From Streptomyces iranensis (GTDB lineage: Bacteria; Actinomycetota; Actinomycetes; Streptomycetales; Streptomycetaceae): 64,000 bases of DNA. The translations under genes and the position numbers were made by a program. How positions within the stretch are numbered: position 1 is the first letter of the stretch; each line of letters opens with the position of its first letter. The notes under the pieces are model-generated. The model ran no database searches. It was given only the letters and a program-made list of their open reading frames with translations, and was not told the origin of the DNA. The DNA lies in contig NZ_JAGGLR010000030.1 of the NCBI RefSeq assembly GCF_017874715.1, positions 116,488 through 180,487 of the forward strand, written 5' to 3'. Shown piece after piece: positions 15,401 to 27,200 of this stretch.

Positions 15401-18229
15401 GAGCCCGGCAGCGAACCCCAACCCGATCCCGATAGCGACCGCAGTCGCCACCCCCAGCCCGCCCCGCGGACCCTCGCGGAAGGCCCGCTCACCGCCGAGG
15501 AGTTGGACCGGAACGCCGAGGCGTTGCGGGAGCTGCTCGAGGAGAGTGTGGGCTCCGCCGAGCGGCAGTTGTTCGAGTTGCGGACCGCTGCCGCCGAGGA
15601 CGCGCGGATCCTGGGGGCGCTCGGTGACGGGGGGCTGTTGCCGCCCAGTGCCGATGTGCTGGCGGCCGTCGAGTTCCTCGGCGAGCACGGCATCCCCGCG
15701 CTCCCCGGCTGGCGCTATCTCGCCCAGGCCGTGGACCCCGTCGACCACGCCGCCGTGCTCGCGGCCCGGCCCGAGCTGGTGGACGGTGTCGTCATCACCG
15801 ACCCCGGCACCCACGCCCGCGCCCGTGAGGTGCTCGGTCAGGCGTCGCTGCTGCCGCGGTCCGCCGTGGCCGTAGGGACGTCGGCCGCGCTGCTCGCGCC
15901 GACGCCCGCGCCCGACGCCGAGGACAGCGGGGTCTTCCTCGTGCCGCCGAACCCGGCGATGCACGACGAGCGCGCCGCCGACGACGAGCGGCGCGAGCTG
16001 CGGGCCCGTGCCACCGCGCGGGACGAGGAGATCAGGGCGCTCGCCGCCCGGCTGGCCGGGGACCGGGCGCTGTCCGCGCGGCTCGCCTCCTGGCGCACCG
16101 GCTGCCCGCCCGGCCAACTCGCGGAGCTCGCGGCGGCGGCCGAGACCGCGCGGGAGAACGCCGACGCCGCGCAGAGCGACCTCGTGGAGGCGCGTACGGC
16201 ACGGGCCGAGGCCGACGAGGCCGCCACCGAGGCCGCTCGCGTCCGGGACGAGCGCCAGGAGGCGGCGCAGCGGGCCCGCCGGGTGGCGGACGCGCTGGCC
16301 GGTCTGGCGTACCGGCTGCGGGAGCGCGCCACCTGGCAGGCCCGGCTGCGCGAACTGGCCGAGGAGGCCGTCGAGTACGAGGAGCGGGCCGCGGGCTGCG
16401 TGGACCGGGCCCGCGCCGCCGACGAGGACCGGCGCGCCGCCCAGCGCGCGGCCGACGACGCGCGCCGTACCGCCCGCGCCCTGCGCGCCGAGCGTGCGGA
16501 GATCGCGGGCGCCCCCGACGATCTCGGCGAGGCCACCGAGCCGCCCTCCGCCTCGCTGCCCGCGCTCCGCGAGGCGTACCGCGCCGCCTCCCAGGTCTAC
16601 GAGAAGGTCGGCGTCGGCGCCGACCTCCGCGCCGAACAGGCCCGCGCCGAGAGCGACGAGAGCGCGGCCCTCGCCACCCTCGACCGGCTCACCAACAAGG
16701 TCCGCACCCGCGCCGCCCAGCTCCTGGAGGGCACAGACGGCGCCGACGGCCCCTCCCGGCAGGCCGCCGCCGCCCGCGCCGAATCGCTGGTCCAGATGCT
16801 GGAGAGCCGTGCGTCGGCGGCGAGCGAGCAACTGGGCCGGCTGCGCGGCGAGGCCGAGCGGCTCGCCCCCGCCGACGGCGACGCCCACACCGAGCTGCCG
16901 GAGGAGACGGTCCCGGCCGACGCCGAGCAGGCGAAGGAGCTGCTGCGCACCGCCAACGGCGAACTGGCCGCCCGTACGGACGCCCTGGACACCGCCCGCA
17001 CCGCCCACGCCGACCTGGTGCGCGCCCACCGCGCCGCCGAGGACGCCGCGGGCGGCTTCGACGAGACCGCCGCCCTGCTGCGGGATCTGCTGCGGGACGG
17101 CCCCGGCGCGGAGGACGACGGCGAGCGGCCCGAGCCGTACGCCGGGGAGCTCGCCGAGGCCCGTCAGGCCGCCGCCGAGACCCGCCGCTCACTGCGCGGC
17201 TGCGCCGCCGACCTGTCGGCGGCCGAGTCCTCGCTGCGGGAGGCGAGCGACGTCCTCGTACGGCACGCCAACTCCACCCGCTACGAGCAGGTGCGCACCC
17301 CCGCCCGCCAGCAGATCCGCGAACTCCCCGCGGCCGCGCTGCCCGAGCACGCCGCCGCCTGGGCCGAGGCGTTCGCGCCCCGGCTGCGGGTGCTCACCGA
17401 CGAGCTGGAGCAGCTGGAGCGCAACCGCGACTCGATCGTGGACCGGCTGCGCGGCCTCGTCGAGTCCTGCCTGGCCACGCTGCGTTCGGCGCAGCGGCTC
17501 TCCCGGCTCCCGGAGGGGCTCGGCGAGTGGTCCGGCCAGGAGTTCCTGCGGATCCGCTTCGAGGACCCCGACCAGGCCTCGCTCACCGAGCGGCTCGGCG
17601 AGGTCATCGACGAGGCCACCCGCTCCGCCGTCCGGAAGAACTCCGATCTGCGCCGGGACGGCATGTCGCTGCTGCTGCGCGGGGTCCAGGCCGCGCTCCA
17701 GCCGCGCGGAGTGGCCGTGGAGATCCTCAAGCCGGACGCGGTGCTGCGGGCCGAGCGGGTGCCGGTGGGGCAGATGGGCGATGTGTTCTCCGGCGGCCAG
17801 CTGTTGACCGCCGCCATCGCGCTGTACTGCACGATGGCCGCCCTGCGCAGCAACGACCGGGGCCGGGACAAGCACCGCCACGCGGGCACCCTCTTCCTCG
17901 ACAACCCCATCGGCCGCGCCAACGCCACCTATCTGCTGGAGCTCCAGCGGGCGGTGGCGGACGCGCTGGGGGTGCAACTGCTCTATACGACGGGGCTGTT
18001 CGACACCACGGCGCTGGCCGAGTTCCCGCTGGTGATCCGGTTGCGCAATGACGCGGATCTGCGGGCCGGGCTGAAGTACATCAGCGTCGAGGAGCATCTG
18101 CGGCCGGGGCTGCCGGTCCGCGAGCCGGAGGAGGAGCAGCAGGTCCACGGCCAGATCACCGCCACCCGGATGTACCGCCGCCCCGAGGCGGACGCGGAGG
18201 CGTCCGACGGGGCGGCGGACCGGCCGTGA
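12485..18229 (+). CDS. SMC/MukB-like ATPase with large hinge-side insertion
   Basis: 1914 residues. The N-terminal ATPase half carries a Walker A of the form FLENGGGKSVLLKL (64-70 ENGGGKS). The C-terminal half has the ABC signature FSGGQLLTAAIALY (from 1768) and Walker B GTLFLDNPIGRAN, with D1806 followed by N1807 where most SMC and ABC proteins have Glu. Between lie two long Ala/Glu/Arg-rich coiled coils (about 290-615 and 1160-1680) around a globular hinge-like domain (about 1010-1160). Inserted before the hinge is a roughly 380-residue disordered stretch (about 620-1000) rich in Ala, Gly, Pro, Asp and Glu, with four degenerate copies of a VTVRIDE-type motif. Such proteins move or condense DNA, or defend against plasmids when a JetD nuclease is present; none is seen here. 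Third gene of the operon; it ends 10 bases from the convergent repeat-protein gene. Confidence 0.8.
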   Translation: MYELSRIRLYSIGPAGARYADTVLDLRGVGEPVPSPAPTQAEFFEEEPVGPPRRPAPAGVLFLENGGGKSVLLKLIFSVMLPGHRNTLGGASSGVLRKFLLADDCGHVALEWQHTVTGETVVVGKVSEWRGRQVSNDPRKFAEAWYSFRPGPGMSLDSLPVAESAAVRPVVEGASTARGRRRTMKGFRDALTEAVKAYPHLDVVWVEIHERWNEHLGELGLDPELFRYQREMNADEGEAAGLFAVKNDSDFTDLLLRAVTDTRDTDGLADLVHGFAHKLGRRAELTAEREFTAGSLDLLQRIADAAERREQARGVHAGAERRTRALARRLSARGAEERARAAELAERVASAAEAVTDAEGARGRSDLVAAELAFRHASLALAAAEKGAAAQRRELNDARTLHSAWQAAETVLRHRAAADRSARVAAAIREAERDAAPALAARAKAAADLVRTLHAAAEDGERVANEEEERSAGLQEAGEAAHRDATSAATAAQRARSDAEHLRQRLAEVEQETAEAVRAGWLDDSAPDADPARAALAASDAEKTTVAAFDEARETARRTADHAKSAAADEARTELAAARAVDAARAAESAYDAERRAAEALGAEQRLVELLGLPQPSAAVPAPRGAATRPSAADARAPRGVTVRIPDADGMGRRGARALPTDSDRAGWVTVHVDEEDGDDVGLSQLPAAFRADPSARTIPVDGEPAPHDHAYAPEEPPTHTRERLAAEDYAGPGPDSGSAAWSTNAIADAEGDAAASGDRLPGTGPAPGDGVAATCALGEPCPVGEVPGHVAGARDGSAPVGGGQADAGPVDEAEETRPTRHGAASAEDAEAGPGEAPGRRPLAAESRPAGRVTVRIDEVEDDPSGGGGPHPEGQGGEAPAVAADSRGDGGQAGTQAATDLTGVSQAAPSGAPRGGARVVAADSRPPGEVSARVGDGDGGRVEAEAAATDTRPGPDDADSATAPDDSDCWSPEPGSEPQPDPDSDRSRHPQPAPRTLAEGPLTAEELDRNAEALRELLEESVGSAERQLFELRTAAAEDARILGALGDGGLLPPSADVLAAVEFLGEHGIPALPGWRYLAQAVDPVDHAAVLAARPELVDGVVITDPGTHARAREVLGQASLLPRSAVAVGTSAALLAPTPAPDAEDSGVFLVPPNPAMHDERAADDERRELRARATARDEEIRALAARLAGDRALSARLASWRTGCPPGQLAELAAAAETARENADAAQSDLVEARTARAEADEAATEAARVRDERQEAAQRARRVADALAGLAYRLRERATWQARLRELAEEAVEYEERAAGCVDRARAADEDRRAAQRAADDARRTARALRAERAEIAGAPDDLGEATEPPSASLPALREAYRAASQVYEKVGVGADLRAEQARAESDESAALATLDRLTNKVRTRAAQLLEGTDGADGPSRQAAAARAESLVQMLESRASAASEQLGRLRGEAERLAPADGDAHTELPEETVPADAEQAKELLRTANGELAARTDALDTARTAHADLVRAHRAAEDAAGGFDETAALLRDLLRDGPGAEDDGERPEPYAGELAEARQAAAETRRSLRGCAADLSAAESSLREASDVLVRHANSTRYEQVRTPARQQIRELPAAALPEHAAAWAEAFAPRLRVLTDELEQLERNRDSIVDRLRGLVESCLATLRSAQRLSRLPEGLGEWSGQEFLRIRFEDPDQASLTERLGEVIDEATRSAVRKNSDLRRDGMSLLLRGVQAALQPRGVAVEILKPDAVLRAERVPVGQMGDVFSGGQLLTAAIALYCTMAALRSNDRGRDKHRHAGTLFLDNPIGRANATYLLELQRAVADALGVQLLYTTGLFDTTALAEFPLVIRLRNDADLRAGLKYISVEEHLRPGLPVREPEEEQQVHGQITATRMYRRPEADAEASDGAADRP

Positions 18230-18239
18230 GCCCGGTGGG

Positions 18240-21200
18240 CTACCCCGAACCGGTGTTCACCGTCTGGGTGATGCTCCGGGACGAGGACGTGAAGTTGACA
18301 TCGCCGTTGTAGTTGGCGGTGACGGTGTGCGTCCCCTTCTGCAGTGGGTTGAACGTCGCGGAGGCGGTGCCGTTCACCAGTGTCACCACCTGGGGAGTGC
18401 GATTGGTGATGGCCAGGGTGACGGTTCCGGTGGGCGTCCCCGCGCCGGGGGCGACGGGGGAGACGGTCGCGGTGACCGTCACCGGATCGCTCACCAACGA
18501 GGGGTTCGGGGAGGAGACCACGGCCGTGGTGGTGGCCGCCTTGTTCACGGTCTGGGTGTCGGTGCCGCTGGATGTGGCGAAGTTCTCGGTCCCGTTGTAG
18601 GTGGCCGTGATGGTGAACGGGCTCCCGGTGGTGGTCGTGTAGGTGTGGGTGACGGTCGCGATGCCGCCGAACAGGATGCCCACGGCGGTGTTGGTGCCGT
18701 CGCCGAAGGAGAAGGTGACCGCCCCGACCGGGGTGCCGGACGCGGACGAGACCGTGGCCCTGATGGTCACCTGCTGGCCGACCACCGAGGGGTCGGGGGT
18801 CGAGGTCACGGTGGTGGTGGTCGCGGCCTTGGCGTTGATGGTCTGGGTGTCGGTGCCGCTGGAGGTGTTGAAGTTGGTGTCCCCGTTGTACGTGGCCGTG
18901 ATGGGGAAGGGGCTGCCGGTCCTGGTGGTGTAGGTGTGGTTGACGGTCGCGACGCCGCCGGAGAGGGTCACGGTGCTGTTGCCCGTACCGTCGCCGAAGC
19001 TGAAGGTCACCGTGCCGGTCGGGGTTCCGGCGCCGGGGGAGAGGGATGCCACGGTGGCGGTGAGGGTCACCGACTGCCCGGTCGCCGAGGGGTCCGGCGC
19101 GGAGACCACGGTCGTGGTGGTGGCCGCACGGCCCACGGTCTGGCTGTCGGTGCCGGTGGAGGTCGTGTAGTTGGTGTCCCCGTTGTAGGTGGCGGTGACC
19201 GGGTAGGGGCTGCCGGTCCTGGTGGTGTAGGCGTGGGTGGTGGTGGCCGTGCCGCCGGACAGGGGCGCGGTGACGGTCGGTGCGCCGTCCCCGAAGGAGA
19301 AGGTGACCGTCCCCGTCGGGATTCCGGCGCCCGGGAGGATCGATGCCACGGTGGCGGTGAGCGTGATGGTCTGGCCGGTGACGCTGGGGTCGGGCGCGGA
19401 GGCGACGGTCGTCGTGGTGGTCGCCTTGTTGACCGTCTGGGTGTCGGCGCCGGTGGACGAGGTGTAGCCGCTGTCCCCGTTGTAGGTGGCGGTGATGGTG
19501 TACGGGCTGCCCGAGGTCCCCGCGTAGGCGTGGGTCACGGTGGCCGTGCCCCCGGCGACCGGCGCCGTGGCGGCCGGTGTGCCGTCCCCGAAGGAGAAGG
19601 TGACGGTGCCGGTCGGGGTTCCGGCGCCCGGCCCCACCGCGGTGACGGTGGCGGTGAGGGTGACGGTCTGGCCGGTGACGGTGGGGTCGGGGGAGGAGGC
19701 GACGGTCGTGGTGGTGGTCGCCTTGTTGACGGTCTGGGTGTCGGTGCCGGTGGAGGGCGCGAAGCCGGTGTCGCCGTTGTAGGCGGCGGTGACCGTGAAG
19801 GGGCTGCCCGCGGCGCCGGCGTACGCGTGGGTGGCGGTGGCCGTGCCACCGGACAGCGGTGCGGTGATGGCCGGTGTGCCGTCCCCGAAGGAGAAGGTGA
19901 CGGTGCCGGTGGGCGTTCCGGCGCCCGGGGCGAGCGCGGTGACGGTGGCGGTGAGGGTGACGGTCTGGCCGGTGACGCCGGGGTCGGGCGAGGAGGACAC
20001 CGCCGTCGTGGTGGCCGCCCTGTTGACCGTGTGCACATCGGTGCCGGTGGACACCGTGTAGTCGCCGTCCCCGTTGTAGGTGGCCGTGACGGTGTACGGG
20101 CTGCCGGAGGCACTCGCGTAGGAGTGGGTGACGGAGGTGAGGCCGTCGGCGAGCGGTGCGGTGGCGGTCGGCGTGCCGTCGCCGAAGTCGAAGGCGACCG
20201 TCCCGGTCGGCACCCCGGCCCCCGGGGCGGTCGGCACCACCGTCGCGGTGAAGGTGGCGGGCTGACCGCTGACCGTGGGATCCGGCGCGGAGACCACCGC
20301 CGTCGTGGTGGCGGCCTGGTTCACGGTCTGGGCGTCGGTACCGAGGGACGTGAGGAAGCTGGGGTCGCCGTCGTAGGCGGCGGTCACCGTGAAGCCGTCG
20401 GCGCTTGTATAGGTGTGGCTGATGGCGGCCACCCCGTCGGCCAGCGGCGCCGACGCGACCGGGGTGCCGTCGCCGAAGTCGAAGGTGACGGTGCCGGTCG
20501 GCACCCCCGCCCCCGGGGCGACGGGGCCCACAGTCGCCGTGAGGGCCACCGGTTGCCCGACCACGGAGGGATCGGGCGCGGAGGCCACCGTCGTGGTCGT
20601 GGCGGCCGGGGCGATCGTCTGGGTGTCGGTACCCGCGGATGAGCTGAAGTTGACGTCCCCGCTGTAGGCGGCGGTGACCGTGTACGGGCTGCCCACCGCG
20701 GTCGTGTAGGCGTGGACCACGGTCGCCACCCCGGCGGAGAGCGACGCGGTGGCGGTCGCCGTGCCGTCGCCGAAGTCGAAGGTCACCGTGCCGGTGGGCA
20801 CCCCGGCACCGGGCGGGGTCGGTGCCACGGTCGCGGTGAACGTCACCGCCCGGCCGGTCACCGAGGGGTCCGGCGAGGAGGCCACGGTGGTCGATGTGGT
20901 GGCGGCGCTCACCAGCACCGTATGCGTCCCGGTGGCGGCGGACGGCGCGAAGTCGGCATCGCCGCTGTAGGTGGCGGTGACCGTGAAGGGGCTGCCGACC
21001 GAGGTCGCGTAGGGGTGGGTCACGGTGGCCACCCCGCCGCTGACCGGTGCGGTGGCGGTCGGCGAGCCGTCGCCGAAGTCGAAGGTGACCGTCCCGGTCG
21101 GGCTGCCCGTCCCCGGAGCCGCGGCGGAGACCCTGGCGGTGAAGGTGACCTGCTCGCCCGCCACGGACGGGTCCGGAGAGGTGACCAGGGAGGTGGCGGA

Positions 21201-24200
21201 GTCCGCCTGGCCGACCGTCTGGGTGTCCGTGCCGGTGGAGGCGGTGAAGTCGGCGTCGCCGCTGTAGGAGACGGTGATGGTGTACGGGCTGCCGGAGGTG
21301 CCGGCGTAGGTGTGGGTGATGCTCGCCGCCCCCTCGACGAGCGGCGCGGTCACGGCCGGGGTGCCGTCGCCGGGGTCGAAGACGACGGTGCCGGTGGGGA
21401 TTACGTCCCCCGGTACGGCCGGTGCGACGGTGGCGCCGATGGTCACCGCCTGACCGGCCACCGAGGGGTCGGGGGCCGAGGTCACCGTGGTGGCGGTCGC
21501 GGCCGGGTTCACGGTGTGGGTGGTGGTGCCGGTGGAGGCGGTGAAGTCGGCGTCGCCGCCGTAGTCCGCCGTGATGGTGTACGGACTGTCGAAGGCGATC
21601 GGATAGGCGTGGGTGATGGTCGCCACCCCGCCGGTGACCGGCGCCGTGACGGCTCCCGTCCCGTCGCCGAAGTCGAAGGTGACCGTGCCGGCGGGGGTTC
21701 CGGCTCCGGGGGCGACGGCCGCGATGGTGGCGGTGACGGTCACCGCCTGGCCGGTGACCGACGGGTTGGGCGAGGAGTCGACCGTCGTCGTCGACAACGC
21801 CCGCTCGACGAGGTGCGTTTCCGTGTTCACCGAGCCGATGAAGTGGGTGTCTCCGCCGTAGGCGGCGGTGACCGTGTACGGGCTGCCCGCCGCGGTGGAG
21901 TACGTGTGCGCGGCCGTCGCCACGCCGTCCGCCACCGGGACGTCGACCGTGGGAGTGCCGTCGCCGAAGTCGTAGGTCACCGTGCCCGTGGGCGCGTCCG
22001 TGCCCGGGGCGACCGGCGCCACCCTCGCGAGGAACGTCACCGGCTGGCCCGTGGCCGACGGCTCCGGCAGATCGCTGATGGCGACGGTGGTCGAGGCGCG
22101 GCCCACGGTCTGGGTATCGGTGCCGAGGGACGTCAGGAAGTCCGCGTCGCCGTCGTAGGTGGCGGTGATGGTGTACGGGCTGCCGGCGCCGTCGGCGTAG
22201 GCGTGGGTGACGGTGGCCACGCCCGCGGTCATGGGCGCGGTGACGGCCGGACTGCCGTCGCCGGGGTCGAAGGTGACGGTTCCGGTGGGGGTTCCGGCTC
22301 CCGGGGCGACGGCCGAGACGGTGGCGGTGAGGGTCACCGGCTGGCCCGTCACCGAGGGGTCGGGCGAGGAGGCCACATCGGTGTGGGTGGCGGCCGGGGT
22401 GACGGTCTGGGTGTCGGTGCCGGTGGAGGCGGTGAAGTCGGTGTCGCCGCCGTAGTCCGCCGTGAGGGTGTACGGGCTGCCCGAGGTGTCGGCCCAGACG
22501 TGGGTGATGGTGGCCACCCCGGCCGTGACCGGCGCGGTGGCGGGGGCCGTGCCGTCGCCGAAGTCGAAGGTGACGGTTCCGGTGGGGGTTCCGGCTCCCG
22601 GGGCGACGGCCGAGACGGTGGCGGTGACGGTCACCGGCTGGCCCGTCACCGACGGATCCGGTGTCGAGAACACCGCCGTCGTGGTCGGGGCCCGGCCGAC
22701 GGAGTGGGTGACGAGGTCGCCGGAGCCGGTGAAGTCGGGGCTGCCGCCGTATGTGACGGTGACGGGGTACGGGCTGCCCGCCGCGGTCGTATAGGCGTGC
22801 ACGGCGGTCGCCAGGCCGTCGGTGACCGGGGCCGCGGCCGGGGTGCTGCCGTCGCCGAAGTCGAACGTCACCGTGCCCGTGGGCGAGCCCCCGCCCGGTG
22901 CCACCGGCGCCACGGTCGCCGTGAAGGTGACCGGCTGGCCCACGACGGACGGCTCCGGCGCGGAGCTCACCGTGGTGGTCGTCGCGGACTGCAGGACGGT
23001 TTGCGGCTCGGTGTCCACCGAGGACCGGAAGTCGTCGCTGCCGCCGTACGTCGCGGTGATCGTGTACGGGCTGCCGAGGCTGCTCGCGTAGGTGCGCGGA
23101 AGGATGGCGGTCCCTCCGGTAAGGGGCACGTCGACCGTCGGAGCGCCGTCGCCGAAGTCGAAGGTGACCGTGCCGGACGGCACCCCGGCCCCCGGCGGCA
23201 CCGGGGCGACCGTCGCCGTGACGGTCAGCTCCTCGCCCACCACCGACGGATCGGGATCGGCGGTCACCGTGATGGTGGTCGAGGACGGCTGCACGGTGTG
23301 GACGTCGGTGCCGGTGGAGGGGGCGAAGTCGCCGTCGTCGCCGTAGGTGGCGCTGATGGTGTACGGACTGCCGGACGTCTCCGCGTAGGCGTGGGTCACC
23401 GCCGCCACACCGGCCACGCTGGGGGCGGTGACCGTCGGGGTGCCGTCGCCGAAGTCGAAGGTGACGGTGCCGTTGGTGGTGCCCGAACCCGGGGCGACGA
23501 CCGCCACGTTGGCGGTGACGGTCACGGGCTGGCCGACCTCGGTCGGGTCGGGCGAGGAGAAGACGGTGGTGGAGGTGGCCGCCGGGTTCACGGTCTGGGT
23601 GAGGGTGTCCGTGGATCCGGTGAAGCTCACGTCCCCGTCGTAGGTGGCGGTGACGGTGTAGGGGCTGCCCGCGGTGTCCGGGTAGGCGTGGACGGCGATC
23701 GCCGTCCCGTCGGCGAGGGGCGCCCGGACCGCCTGCGTGCCGTCGCCGAAGTCGAAGGTGACCGTGCCGGGCGGGGTCCCCGCGCCAGGCTGCCCCGATG
23801 CCACGGTCGCGGTGAAGGTGACCGGCTGGCCCGTCACGGACGGATTCGGCGCGGAGCTCAGCGTCGTGGAGGACGAGGCCGGGGTGACCGTCTGGATGTC
23901 CAGCCCGGTCGACCCGGTGAAGTCGTCGTCCCCGCTGTAGACCGCGGTGATGGTGTACGGACTGCCCGCTGTCGAGGCGTAGACATGGCTGGTCGTCCCC
24001 GTGTCGCCGGTCAGCGGGACGGTGACGGTCGTGGTGCCGTCGCCGAAGTCGAACGTCACGGTCCCGGTGGCGGTGCCCGCGGCGGGCGGCAGGACCGCCA
24101 CCGTCGCGGAGACGGTCACCGCCTCGCCGACGGCGGACGGGTCCGGGGTGGTGCTCACCGTCGTCGCGGTGGCCGAGACGTCCATCTCCACCGGCTGGAC

Positions 24201-27200
24201 GGCGGTGCCGGTGGACGTGGCGAAGTTGTCGTCACCGCTGTAGGTGGCGGTGATGGTGTACGGGCTGCCCGCAGTGGAGACGTAGGCGTGCGTCGTCGTG
24301 GCCACACCGTTCGCGACCGGCACGGTGGCGGTCGTGGTGCCGTCGCCGAAGTCGAAGGTCACGGTGCCGGTCGGCGCGCCCGCGCCCGGCGGCACCGGCG
24401 CCACCCGCGCGATCAGCGTCACGGTCTGGCCCACCGCCGACGGAGTCGGCGACGAGGTCACGACGGTGGTGGTCGCGGCCGGTGTGACGGCGTGGACGAG
24501 GGTGTTCTCGGACGGGGCGAAGTCGCCGTCGCCGCCGTACTCGGCCGCGATGGTGTACGGGCTGCCCGCCGTGCCGGCGTAGGCGTGGGTGACCGTGGCC
24601 GAGCCGTTCACCAACTCGGCGGTGACCGCCGGGGTGCCGTCCCCGAAGTCGATGGTGACCGGCCCGGTCGGGGTGCCCGCGCCGGGCCCGGTGGGGGCCA
24701 CGGTGACCGTGACCAGCTCCCCGGTGACGGTCGGGTCGGGCGTGGCGGTGATCGTGGTGGCGGTTTCGGCCGGGTCGACGGGGTGGAGGCGGGTGCCGAC
24801 GGACGCCACGAAGTTGGCGTCGCCGTCGTAGTCGGCGGTGACCGTGTACGGACTGCCGACCGCGGTGGTGTAGGCGTGATCGGTGGCCGCCGAACCGCCG
24901 GTGAGGGGGAGGGCGACGGGTGCGGTGCCGTCGCCGAAGTCGAAGGTGACCGTGCCGGTCGGCGTGCCGGAGGCGGGGGGCACGGCCGTGACGGTCGCGG
25001 TGAAGGTCACCGTCTCGCCGGTCACCGAGGGGGACGGCGAGGCGGTCAGCACCGTGGTCGACACGCCCTGGACGACCTGATGGGTGTCGGCCGCCGAGGA
25101 CGTCAGGAAGTTGGTGTCGCCGCTGTAGGTGGCCGTGACCGTGTACGGGGTCGCCGACTCCGGGTTGGTGTGGTCGACCGTGGCCGTGCCGCCGGTCACG
25201 GGTGCCGTGACGGGTGGCGTGCTGTCGCTGAACTCGAACGTCACCGTGCCGGTGGGCGAACCGGCCCCCGGGGTGTCGGGGGTGACCTTCGCGATGAACG
25301 TCGTGGACTGCCCCACGCTGGACGGGTCGGGCACGGAGCTGAGGGCGGTGGCGGTGGCGGCCGGTTCGACGGTCTGGGTGTCGGTGCCGCTGGACGCGGT
25401 GAAGTCCACGTCGCCGTTGTAGGTGGCGGTGACCGTGTAGGGGCTGCCCGCGGTGTCGGTGTAGGTGTACGTGGTGGTCGCGGTGTCACCGGAGAGGGGC
25501 GCGGTGAGGGGCGGGGTGCCGTCCCCTGGGTCGAAGGTGACCGTCCCGGTGGGGGTGCCCGCGCCGGGTGGCACGGCCGTGACCGTGGCGGTGAAGGTCA
25601 CGGGGTCGCCCACCGCCGAGGGGTCGGGCGCGGTGGTCACGGCGGTCGCGGTGGCGGCCGGCTGGACGCTCTGCGAGTCGGTGCCGAGGGACGTCAGGAA
25701 GTTCGTGTCGCCGCTGTAGGTGGCCGTGATGGCGTACGGGCTGCCGGAGGCGCCGGTGTAGGTGTGCGCGGCCGTCGCCTGGCTCGCGGACACGGGCTGG
25801 GTGACGGTCGGGGTGCCGTCGCCGAAGTCGAAGGTGACCGTGCCGGTCGGCGTTCCCGCCCCCGGGGAGACCGCCGTGACCGTGGCGGTGACGGTCACCG
25901 GCTCGCCCACCGCCGAAGGATCGGGTGCGGAGGACACGGCGGTCGCGGTCGAGGACCGCCCCACCGACTGGAGGTCCGTCCCCGTGGAGGCGGTGAAGTT
26001 CGTGTCGCCGTTGTAAGTGGCGGTGATGGTGTAGGGGCTGCCGGTGGTGTCGGTGTAGGTGTGGCCGGTGGTCGCCGTGCCATCGGCGAGGGGTGCCGTC
26101 ACGGTCGGGGTGCCGTCGCCGAAGTCGAAGGTGACCGTCCCGGTGGGGGCGCCCACACCGGGCGGTACGGCCGTGACCGTGGCGGAGACGGTCACCGGCT
26201 GGCCGACGACGGACGGATCCGGTGCGGAGCTCACCGCGGTGGCCGTCCCCGCCTGCTCGACGATCTGGGCGTCCGTGCCCGTGGAGGCGGTGAAGTTCGT
26301 GTCGCCGTCGTACGTGGCGGTGACCGGGTACGGGCTGCCGGAGACGTCCGCGTACGCGTGGGTCACCGTGGCCGCACCGTTCGTCAGCGGCTGGGTCACG
26401 GCCGTGGTGCCGTCGCCGAAGTCGAACGTCACCGTGCCGGTGGGCGCACCGGCCCCCGGCGGCGCGGGGGCCACCTGGGCGACGAAGGTGACGGTCTGTC
26501 CGGGCACGGACGGATCGGGGGCGGAGTTCACCGCGGTGGTGGTCGATGCCTGGCCGACGGTCTGGGTGTCCGTGCCCGTCGAGGCCGTGAAGTACGGATC
26601 GCCGCCGTACTCGGCGGTGACGGCGTACGGGGCGATCGACGGCGCGGCGTAGACGTGGCTCACCGTGGCCGTACCACCCGTGAGGGAGACGGTCACGGTC
26701 GGGCTGCCGTCGCCGAAGTCGAAGGTGACGTTGGAGGTGGGGGTGCCCGCCGTGGGCGGAACGCCCGCCACCACGGCGGTGAAGGTCACCGGCTGGCCGA
26801 CGACGGAGGGGTCGGGCGCGGAGGTGACTTCCGTGGTGGACGGCGCCACGTAGTTGAAGCCGTCCGGAACCGTCACGCCGCCCCCGGCGGTGGTGACGGT
26901 GATGTCGGCGGGGCCTGGCACGTTCGGGGGCGTCACCACGACGAGCAGGGTGTCGGAGATCGACCCGAAGGACGTGGCGGGGACGCCGCCGAAGGTGACG
27001 GCGGTGACATGCCCGAGCCCGGTGCCGGTCAGGACGACGGGCTCACCGCCCGCGGTGGACCCCGTGGTCGGGCTGACGTCGGTGACGACCGGCACGGCGG
27101 CGTAGGTGTAGAGCAGCCGGTTGCTCACCCCGCCCACCGTGATGACGTAGACCGGAACGGTGCCGGGCCCCGAGGCCGGGGGAGCGGTCACGAGGAGGTG

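Noticed and set aside
11528..17029. Long minus-strand frames opposite the SMC-like genes (11528-14170 and 14375-17029)
   Set aside because: Antisense shadows in high-GC DNA; the plus strand has clear ATPase motifs and ribosome-binding sites.
9958..18229. Calling the SMC operon a Wadjet defence system
   Set aside because: No JetD-type Toprim nuclease is present and similarity of the first two proteins is remote; only the general SMC-complex arrangement is supported.
18250..26850. Regularly spaced repeats resembling a CRISPR array
   Set aside because: Units are about 290 bp, diverged and in frame throughout a single protein gene; there are no 20-40 bp identical repeats with unique spacers and no cas genes.
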